Source: CBDUBU01 sp965365465 (lineage in GTDB: Bacteria; Bacteroidota; Rhodothermia; Rhodothermales; DASSAV01). Taken from it: a stretch of 18,673 nt of DNA. The position numbers were made by a program, and so were the translations under genes. The notes beneath the pieces are model-generated. The model did not search any database and had not been told where the DNA came from. It worked only from the letters and a program-made list of their open reading frames with translations. The stretch covers positions 1-18,673 of the forward strand of contig CBDUBU010000044.1 of the NCBI GenBank assembly GCA_965365465.1, written 5' to 3'. Every line of letters starts with the position of its first letter. Position 1 is the stretch's first letter. Of this stretch, positions 1 through 5,805 are shown piece by piece.

Positions 1-3000
1 GATGTCGTCGGCAGAGGCGTGTTCAGGCATATTTACGGTTTTGCTAATGGCGCCACTGATGAACGGCTGCACCGCGCCCATCATCCGCAGGTGGCCGAGG
101 TGGCCGATGGAACGGGTTCCCTTGAACGGCTTGAAGGCGCAGTCGAACACCGGCAGATGCTCCTCCTTTACGTGGGGCGCGCCTTCTATGGTGTCGTTCT
201 GGTCGATGTAAGCCAGAATCTCCGTGCGCTCCTCCTCCGTATAGCCGAGCCGCTGGAGCGCCGTCGAAACGGTCTGGTTGACGATCTTGAGCAGCCCATC
301 GCCCTTTCCAGCCAGCAGCTTGTACTTGACGAGCGCGATGTCCGGCTCGATGCCGGTCGTGTCGCAATCCATCATGAACGCTATGGTGTTGTGACTCAGA
401 AAACCGTTGGCGGTGTATGTCACATTCTCCGGAACCGAGAGGTCGTAGGTGTACTGCTCCCCTCCATCTTCATTGACCTCTACCGTGTCATAGAAATACC
501 CCATGTACTGCACAAGGCGCTCGTCATGTGTGTCCTCGTAGATTTTCTCAACGCGCTGGCGGGGAACGCTGCGATGGCGTTTCAGGGAAAGCTGAACCGC
601 ATTGTAGGAAGGATCCCCTGCCGGAATCAGTTCTTCGATAAGCGCAGAGGGCACAAATACCCTGTCACTTCTGGCTGACTGAGCCTGTTTCCTGGAAGCC
701 AGTTTTTCCGTCTTTCGGCAGCCCATGAAACCGATCAGGCTCCGGAAAGGAGGGTTATAAGCACGGTTCTTGAGGCGCAGGCTATGCAACGTCTTGTTTC
801 CAAAAGCGCCCCAACGGTTCTGATCCCTTTTGGAATGGGTGGGAAAGCCCAGCGCCAACAGAAGGGAACGGATTTCATCTGCAAACTCCGGCGCCGAAGT
901 AGACAAGGAGGGAACGCCGAAGATAGAGGTTCCATCTGCCTCAAACAGGCCGCGCAGGAAAGCGCCGTAAATGGCCGGATCGTTTGTATGCAACACGGCA
1001 TCCGGAAGGTGGGGTTGATATCCCTTTCCGGTGTGCTCGTCGTCCGGGATGTGCTTTGAAAAACCGCAGCCATCCCACCAGGATGCAAGCGGCGCCGAAT
1101 GCACTCCGACCTCGACGTATCCCTTACGTGCTTCAGCGTAAGCTGACAGGCCAAACAGGTTTTGGATCAACTCCGATAAGCGCTGCACCACATCCGTGTC
1201 TCTGGCATCTACGCAGAAGCGAAGCCCTTTGGCGTGCAGGCTGCCATCACCCATGTAATAACCAATGAGTTCCGCCAGTTCGGCGCTCATGGCATCAGGC
1301 ACGCGCGTGCTAAAGTTTCCAGTCCAGTACAGATCCCCCAGGGGAGGCAACTTCACCGGCTTTGGTTCGCCGATCAACGTGTTCATGGCAAGCGGCACAA
1401 TGTCCCCGGTCCGTATGTCAGAGAAACGCCGCCACGACCACATCCCTGTATCAGGATCAACGACTTTTACGCGATGCTGGTGGGTGCCCTGGATAGTGTA
1501 CCCTGAGCGCGTGCGAATCTTGCGCGTTTCGGCAACCCCATTGATATAAAACTGCGTGGCTTGCTTGGGCCCTTCGTCGGTAAAGACGTTGAAAGAAGCA
1601 TTCTGCCATGTGTCGCCGTGGGGATTGCCGAGCCGGTTGAGGCGCAGCATACCACGATCCGTAGAAATCAGCGTGTTTCCGACGAGACAGCCGGTTGGCG
1701 CGAGCACCGTAGCCTGGGCGTTGCGGTAGCCGTGGCGCTCGCCGAGGGCCACCATCCGCGCCGCAGAGGCGTGGGCCGCCTCCAGCAGGTAGGCCGGGCA
1801 AGCCGGGTCGATCTCGTTCACTGCGTCCCGATGCATCCGCATCACGTCCAGCATTGGCCCGGCGTTGCGTTCGTAACCGGCAAAGGGACCGATCTTTTTG
1901 TTGGCGGCAATCTCGGCGCTGCGGGCGTAGGCTTCACAATGCTCGATCGCCATGATCGCGCCGGCCACGGCCCGTCCCTCATTGCTGTCATAGGCCAGCC
2001 CCATCGCCATCAGCAGGGCGCCCAGGTTGGCAAAGCCAAGTCCGAGAGGCCGGTAGTCGTGCGAGTTCTGCGCGATGGCAGCGGAGGGATAGCCCGCGTT
2101 GTCTACCAGGATCTCCATGGCCGTGATGACGAGGCGCGAGGCGGCGCGAAAGCGCGCCACATCGAATGCCCCGTCTTCTTGCTGGAACTTTCTGAGGTTC
2201 AGGCTAGCCAGGTTGCACGCGGAATCATCCAGAAACATATACTCACTGTTATGGATGAAGATGCCCGAATAATTCGCGGCTCCTTCGGCGCATGACGGTT
2301 CCTCAGACGTGAGAATAGCGAAATTATGGTGGGTATCTACGGTGCCGTCGTACACGTCCTCATAACCGCAGAACGCGACGGAAACGACCTTATGATTATA
2401 ATGCGCTGACTGCTCGCGCAACTCGGCATCACTCGCAAAGAGGCGCGCGACCGTTGCGGCGGTCGGCACACGCGGAGCACCCAGAGAATGCGCCTGCTCG
2501 CGGAGATCATCCCAATGTTCAATCGTCGGCTCGATGTGGTTGTCAAGCAGAATGCGCGCCGCCTGCAAGGTCCAACTGCGATGACTGAAGGAGGAGGCGC
2601 GCCTTTTCTGGTCCGAATCGGCTGCCATGCGGCCGCTCGCGCTCAAACGGGCGCGATGTTCAGGTGAAAGACGGCGTCCACGGTTCCCGTCCGCAGTCTT
2701 TTGACCGACCATTTGAAGGCCCATCGGGCTGAACCGACACTGCTTCGAGCAGAAAATCTGTTCGCTGCGCCGCGTCGAGAAGTTCTGCCTGCACACAGGG
2801 CAGCACCGCTCATGGCGTTCACCTGCCGGACGTCCAACCGGGCGCCCCTCGGCTCTGGCTCTTGCCATCCAGGCAGCGGCGGCTTCAGAAGCGCGTTCGT
2901 GCTGGTCGGGATCGGACCAGCGGTGGGCAGCGCGTTTGCGCATGAGACTCCGGGCGGCAGCCGAGTGCTTCTTTCCGTAGTGGCCGTTTTTCTCCCCACG

Positions 3001-4809
3001 CACCGCCTGAGAGATGTGCCTCCGCCAACTGTCGCTCATCATGCGGCGAGCAGGGTTGCCATCTCCGTGCATTCGCTCGGAATGCAACCGTTCGTGCTGT
3101 TCAGCCGGCAAAAGCACCAGATTGGTCAGCGCGTCGTTGCGTGCATCATAATCCTGATGGTGAATATGAAAGCCTGCCGGCGCTTGCCCATGAGCATACT
3201 TCCAGATGGCGCGATATTGCGGCTGCCAGCCCCGACCCGTCCAATAGTACCGGCGCAGCGTCCGTGTTTTGTTGGGACGTAAAACTTTTGAGTGGAAGGG
3301 CATGAGCGAATCGCCCGCCCCGAGATCCTTGACCATCCGATACGACCCGTCGCGCAGCATGATGAGGTGGTCGTCCGTCGCCCGGAAGGTAGAGCCATCG
3401 TCAAGGGCAACCCGGTATATGGGCGCCTGCGCTCGTTTGATGCCGATGTTCCACATCCGGGAAATCGTTGTCCTGCCCGTTGCATGGTCATGAGCATATA
3501 CCGGAACTTCGGCGCCGACCAGATCCTTGATTGCAACGGCGTTTCGTCCGTCAGCGACCGCGATGCGTGTATCCCCTGTGACGCAGCACGGATTTGAGCT
3601 ATTGATCGGCCCTGAGGCTTTACACGTATGCCACTTCTGAATCGTGTCCTCGTACTGGAGGCCGGGATCGCCGCAGATGTACGTGCCTTCGGATACCTTG
3701 TGAAGCAGGCTGTGCGCGTCTACCTCTTCTACAGCTTTCCCGGAGAGGACAGCGCGGAGCGCGTAGGAGGTTCCGGCGGTCGCGGACTGCATGAACTCGT
3801 CGGTGACCCGCACGCTCTGGTTCACGTTCTGGAAGGCGATGCTGCCGTAAGCCGGGCCATTGAAGCTTCCGTCGTACCCCTGTTCGATGAGCGCCCAGGC
3901 TTTCTTTTCCTCCATCTGCTTGGCTTCGATGAACTCCAGGATGTCCGGGTGCCACACTTTAAGCGTCTGCATGATCGCGGCGCGTCGCGTCTTGCCGCCT
4001 GACTTGATCGTGCCGCCGGTGGCGTCCTGCACCTTCATGAAGGAAACCGGACCCGATGGCGTGCCGCCGCCGGAGAGCCGTTCCCGCGACGAACGCAGCG
4101 TAGACCAGTCTGCGCCGACGCCCGACCCGAACTTGAAGAGCCGGGCGCTCTCGCCCATGAGCTTCCAGATGTCATCGATCGAGTCGTTGACGGAAATGAT
4201 GAAACACGCCGATCCCTGCGGGCGCTCATAGGGATCGACGGGGGTTACCTTCTTTTGCTTGCTGTCCCATCCGTAGATCGTCTTGCTGCCCGTATCCTTC
4301 ACCCCGTACTGCTGGTGCAGGCCGACGTTGAACCAGACAGGTGAGTTGAACGATACGTACTGATGCAGGCACAGCCAGGTCAGGTCTCTGTAAAAGCGCT
4401 CCCCGTCTTCGGGAGACGCAAAATAGTGCTGCTTGATGCCCCAGTCAGAAATGGTCCGGGTAACGCGGTGGATGAGCTGCCTGAGCGAGTGCTCCCGGCC
4501 GCCCTGCGCCGGGTCCTGACCGCTCCGGGCAAGCTCGCCATAGAAGTACTTGCTCGCCACCACGTTTGTCGCCAACTGGCTCCACGAGCGCGGGAATTCC
4601 ACTTTCTTCTGCTCAAAGATGGCCTTTCCGGTGTGGTTCTTGATGACCGCGTCCCGCTGCTCCCATTCAACCGATGCAAACGGATCTTCTCCGCTGTTCG
4701 CAAAAACCGGTTCGATGGTCAGTCCCTTTGCCAGTTGCCCCGAACCGGGCAACTGGACCTCTGCTACGTCTTCAGCGAACAGGGTGCTCTTGGTGGTGGA
4801 TTCGGACAT
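1..4809 (-). CDS. nrdJ: Class II (B12-dependent) ribonucleotide reductase with two inteins, C-terminus off the window
   Basis: Reduces ribonucleotides to deoxyribonucleotides in the cytoplasm using adenosylcobalamin. I translated the frame codon by codon from the ATG at 4809 to base 1 and found no stop: 1603 codons, of which 723 are extein. Family landmarks (unspliced numbering): QGSACF with Cys202 (first redox cysteine), FNSPVWFN, GSGVGADWS, CGDPG, WHTC, then SSNPC with Cys408, the predicted thiyl-radical residue. After intein 1 come SEYMFLDDSACNLASLN (Cys865, second redox cysteine), DYRPLGLGFANLGALLM and APTG. After intein 2 come TIAFMMDCDTTG and GHLRMMGAVQPF. The start is supported by GGAGG six bases upstream, the only clear Shine-Dalgarno in the window. 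The gene has a 522-base leader region. The function of the mature enzyme depends on both inteins splicing out. Extein identity is near certain; the C-terminal part cannot be seen. Confidence 0.97.
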   Translation of the reverse strand, partial: MSESTTKSTLFAEDVAEVQLPGSGQLAKGLTIEPVFANSGEDPFASVEWEQRDAVIKNHTGKAIFEQKKVEFPRSWSQLATNVVASKYFYGELARSGQDPAQGGREHSLRQLIHRVTRTISDWGIKQHYFASPEDGERFYRDLTWLCLHQYVSFNSPVWFNVGLHQQYGVKDTGSKTIYGWDSKQKKVTPVDPYERPQGSACFIISVNDSIDDIWKLMGESARLFKFGSGVGADWSTLRSSRERLSGGGTPSGPVSFMKVQDATGGTIKSGGKTRRAAIMQTLKVWHPDILEFIEAKQMEEKKAWALIEQGYDGSFNGPAYGSIAFQNVNQSVRVTDEFMQSATAGTSYALRAVLSGKAVEEVDAHSLLHKVSEGTYICGDPGLQYEDTIQKWHTCKASGPINSSNPCCVTGDTRIAVADGRNAVAIKDLVGAEVPVYAHDHATGRTTISRMWNIGIKRAQAPIYRVALDDGSTFRATDDHLIMLRDGSYRMVKDLGAGDSLMPFHSKVLRPNKTRTLRRYYWTGRGWQPQYRAIWKYAHGQAPAGFHIHHQDYDARNDALTNLVLLPAEQHERLHSERMHGDGNPARRMMSDSWRRHISQAVRGEKNGHYGKKHSAAARSLMRKRAAHRWSDPDQHERASEAAAAWMARARAEGRPVGRPAGERHERCCPVCRQNFSTRRSEQIFCSKQCRFSPMGLQMVGQKTADGNRGRRLSPEHRARLSASGRMAADSDQKRRASSFSHRSWTLQAARILLDNHIEPTIEHWDDLREQAHSLGAPRVPTAATVARLFASDAELREQSAHYNHKVVSVAFCGYEDVYDGTVDTHHNFAILTSEEPSCAEGAANYSGIFIHNSEYMFLDDSACNLASLNLRKFQQEDGAFDVARFRAASRLVITAMEILVDNAGYPSAAIAQNSHDYRPLGLGFANLGALLMAMGLAYDSNEGRAVAGAIMAIEHCEAYARSAEIAANKKIGPFAGYERNAGPMLDVMRMHRDAVNEIDPACPAYLLEAAHASAARMVALGERHGYRNAQATVLAPTGCLVGNTLISTDRGMLRLNRLGNPHGDTWQNASFNVFTDEGPKQATQFYINGVAETRKIRTRSGYTIQGTHQHRVKVVDPDTGMWSWRRFSDIRTGDIVPLAMNTLIGEPKPVKLPPLGDLYWTGNFSTRVPDAMSAELAELIGYYMGDGSLHAKGLRFCVDARDTDVVQRLSELIQNLFGLSAYAEARKGYVEVGVHSAPLASWWDGCGFSKHIPDDEHTGKGYQPHLPDAVLHTNDPAIYGAFLRGLFEADGTSIFGVPSLSTSAPEFADEIRSLLLALGFPTHSKRDQNRWGAFGNKTLHSLRLKNRAYNPPFRSLIGFMGCRKTEKLASRKQAQSARSDRVFVPSALIEELIPAGDPSYNAVQLSLKRHRSVPRQRVEKIYEDTHDERLVQYMGYFYDTVEVNEDGGEQYTYDLSVPENVTYTANGFLSHNTIAFMMDCDTTGIEPDIALVKYKLLAGKGDGLLKIVNQTVSTALQRLGYTEEERTEILAYIDQNDTIEGAPHVKEEHLPVFDCAFKPFKGTRSIGHLGHLRMMGAVQPFISGAISKTVNMPEHASADDI
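388..1689 (-). mobile_element. Intein 2 in NrdJ (434 aa), LAGLIDADG homing endonuclease, site APTG|TIA
   Basis: Protein-splicing element, residues 1041-1474 of the precursor. It starts CLVGNTLIST (block A, Cys1). Block B is IQGTHQHRVKVVD, with the usual T-x-x-H-R pattern. It ends YTYDLSVPENVTYTANG then FLSHN, followed by Thr+1. Two dodecapeptide motifs mark a LAGLIDADG (DOD) endonuclease: LAELIGYYMGDGS at residues 1178-1190 (Asp1188) and FLRGLFEADG at 1284-1293 (Asp1292). Both acidic residues are kept, so the endonuclease looks intact. Excision joins LAPTG to TIAFMMDCDTTG, restoring the conserved class II loop. All splicing residues are visible, and the frame is open throughout. Confidence 0.96.
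2248..3585 (-). mobile_element. Intein 1 in NrdJ (446 aa), HNH-type homing endonuclease, site NPC|SEY
   Basis: Protein-splicing element, residues 409-854 of the precursor. Block A begins CVTGDTRIAV. Block B is ATDDHLI, with His as expected. The end has VYDGTVDTHHNFAI and then GIFIHN, followed by Ser+1 of the extein, so Cys1, the penultimate His, Asn and Ser+1 are all present. Removing it joins SSNPC to SEYMFLDD, the uninterrupted class II motif. The middle is not LAGLIDADG. It has an HNH-like core around residues 548-572 (HIHH, N558, TNLVLL, H572), a NUMOD3-like GEKNGHYGKKHS at about 605-616, a second similar basic stretch (GNRGRRLSPEHRARLS), and a four-cysteine cluster (C670, C673, C687, C691) that may bind zinc. 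The tail between HNFAI and GIFIHN is about 15 residues longer than in a minimal intein. Boundaries are clear; endonuclease activity is inferred. Confidence 0.95.
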
Positions 4810-4815
4810 AACGTG

Positions 4816-4820
4816 CCTCC
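4816..4820 (-). promoter_or_regulatory. Shine-Dalgarno of nrdJ
   Basis: On the minus strand GGAGG lies six bases before the ATG at 4809. This fixes the nrdJ start. It stands out because the other starts in this window lack a clear Shine-Dalgarno. The surrounding nine bases CTGGAGGCA (4822-4814) are complementary to the loop of the hairpin at 4950-4981. Confidence 0.85.
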
Positions 4821-4949
4821 AGATCAATGGGTATAGCTCTATAAAAACGAAGATCGTGCTGTGCTGTTCGCGCGAAGCGGGGGAGATGGGCAACCCGGCG
4901 CGGCGCTCTCCTCTGCCCGATAAGGGCCATCAACGGCCTCCGGATGAAT

Positions 4950-4981
4950 AACGGTTTATCACCTGGAGGCAATAAACCGTT
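4950..4981 (-). promoter_or_regulatory. Perfect 10-bp hairpin upstream of nrdJ; loop complementary to the nrdJ ribosome binding site
   Basis: Arms AACGGTTTAT (4950-4959) and ATAAACCGTT (4972-4981) are exact inverted copies around a 12-base loop. On the minus-strand transcript the loop reads UGCCUCCAGGUG, and its first nine bases are the exact complement of CUGGAGGCA over the nrdJ Shine-Dalgarno, about 140 bases downstream. If transcription starts upstream of the hairpin, a loop-to-RBS interaction could hide the start region. The arms also contain the AACGG/CCGTT word repeated elsewhere in this gap, so a protein operator is the alternative. The inverted repeat is certain; the function is inferred. 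Confidence 0.6.
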
Positions 4982-5191
4982 GTCCTGACTGCGCCGCGTG
5001 GAACTCAATAAACCCAGCGGGACGGCATCATGCAAGCGTTATTTTTCCACATCGGCCCGAAAAATAACCCTCCTGAACTAAATAACGGATATCGCATTTT
5101 CAGGAAGGCAGTGGTGTTTTTCTGCACACAGGACAGGGTTATAGACCGTTATCGGGAAAGCGAAGCTGGATCCGAAAGGCGCTCCGGAAGT

Positions 5192-5200
5192 TTATCCACA
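5192..5200 (+). promoter_or_regulatory. DnaA box (TTATCCACA)
   Basis: This is a perfect match to the strong DnaA box consensus. It lies in the intergenic region between nrdJ and the phosphoribosyltransferase gene, inside the AATAACGG cluster. In E. coli the class I nrd operon is regulated by DnaA at promoter-proximal boxes, so a role in nrdJ control is plausible by analogy. It is a single box, and dnaA is not in view. Confidence 0.5.
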
Positions 5201-5260
5201 TTGCATCCCCATCCAGCGACAATAATGGACTTCAAAGGGGGTCAATAACGGATTTTTTAT

Positions 5261-5289
5261 CTGTCACTCTTTTTACAATCAAGTGACAG
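5261..5289. promoter_or_regulatory. Inverted repeat CTGTCACT-N13-AGTGACAG, possible operator
   Basis: Perfect 8-base arms (5261-5268 and 5282-5289) flank an AT-rich 13-base spacer, 43 bases before the ATG at 5332. The position fits an operator over the promoter of the phosphoribosyltransferase gene. A leader hairpin is the alternative. No poly-T tail follows, so it is not a standard terminator. Confidence 0.45.
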
Positions 5290-5331
5290 TTTCCTTCCGG
5301 ATCCGGCGGGCCTTTTGCTCTTACTTCAACT

Positions 5332-5805
5332 ATGAGAAGCCTGACATTCAAAGAAATTGCGGAGGCGCTGCGGTCGTTTCCCCTGCCGGATTGTGACCTG
5401 GTGGCAGGCATCGGCACGGGCGGGGTGGTTCCGGCCAGTCTCGTTGCCTACCAGGCCAACCGTGATCTCATCATCGTTCAGTTCAACTACCGGGACGAAG
5501 AGAACCGCCCTCGGTACGACGCGCCGGTGCTGCAACGGAGCGCTGACATCCCTGAGGGCGTCCGCCGGATCCTCCTGGTCGATGATGTCTCGGTGACAGG
5601 CCGGACCCTCGATGCAGCCCGGTCGCTTTTTGAAGGCTACGAGGTGGCCACCCTGGTTATGAAAGGCAAGGCGGATTACGTTGTCTTCCCCGACATCGCT
5701 ACGTGTGTAAAATGGCCGTGGAAGCCGGAGCCTATTCCGTCAGTTCAAGCGCAATCGACCGCTGCGTTTCTTCCCCCGACAGTTCGTTCTTCACGGCAAC
5801 GGTAA
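5332..5805 (+). CDS. Phosphoribosyltransferase family protein
   Basis: The 157-residue cytoplasmic protein has the type I PRTase PRPP-binding motif ILLVDDVSVTGRTL at residues 80-93 (Asp84, Asp85, Thr89, Gly90). An upstream loop LVAGIGTGGVVPAS (23-36) contacts the pyrophosphate end in this fold. These mark a PRPP-dependent transferase or a related regulator. The substrate (purine base, orotate or other) cannot be read from the sequence. The last roughly 25 residues after the typical VKWPW ending are low in complexity and lie mostly inside the convergent overlap with the GWxTD gene. They look like read-through tail, perhaps from loss of an earlier stop. The ATG has no Shine-Dalgarno. The gene is divergent from nrdJ; both concern nucleotide metabolism, but a functional link is only suggestive. 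Confidence 0.9.
   Translation: MRSLTFKEIAEALRSFPLPDCDLVAGIGTGGVVPASLVAYQANRDLIIVQFNYRDEENRPRYDAPVLQRSADIPEGVRRILLVDDVSVTGRTLDAARSLFEGYEVATLVMKGKADYVVFPDIATCVKWPWKPEPIPSVQAQSTAAFLPPTVRSSRQR

Larger units (their letters stand above)
4947..5251. repeat. Cluster of AATAACGG repeats in the nrdJ / phosphoribosyltransferase gap
   Basis: AATAACGG occurs exactly at 4947-4954, 5081-5088 and 5244-5251. CCGTTAT occurs in inverse orientation at 5146-5152. Looser relatives are AATAAACCG (4971-4979), AAAATAACCC (5061-5070) and AATAATGG (5221-5228). Such density of one 8-base word in 300 bases is not expected by chance. It could be a set of sites for a regulator of nrdJ or of the divergent gene at 5332, or an iteron-like array. 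No known consensus was recognised; it does not match the NrdR box. Confidence 0.6.
4810..5331. other. 522-base divergent intergenic region
   Basis: This region separates nrdJ (leftward) from the phosphoribosyltransferase gene (rightward), so it must hold both promoters. It contains the nrdJ Shine-Dalgarno, the hairpin at 4950-4981, the AATAACGG cluster, the DnaA box and the inverted repeat at 5261-5289. There are also small palindromes TTCGCGCGAA (4867-4876) and TATAG-AG-CTATA (4832-4843, read on the minus strand). No convincing coding frame or cobalamin riboswitch core was found. Promoter elements could not be assigned with confidence. Confidence 0.7.

Noticed and set aside
1561..2295. 244-codon plus-strand open frame over the nrdJ region
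   Set aside because: It is the complement of the conserved NrdJ extein and intein sequence, which explains every codon. The plus frame shows no family motif.
4810..5331. Cobalamin riboswitch or chromosomal origin
   Set aside because: The conserved B12-box sequences were not found on the nrdJ strand. One perfect DnaA box without dnaA or an AT-rich unwinding element is not enough for an origin.
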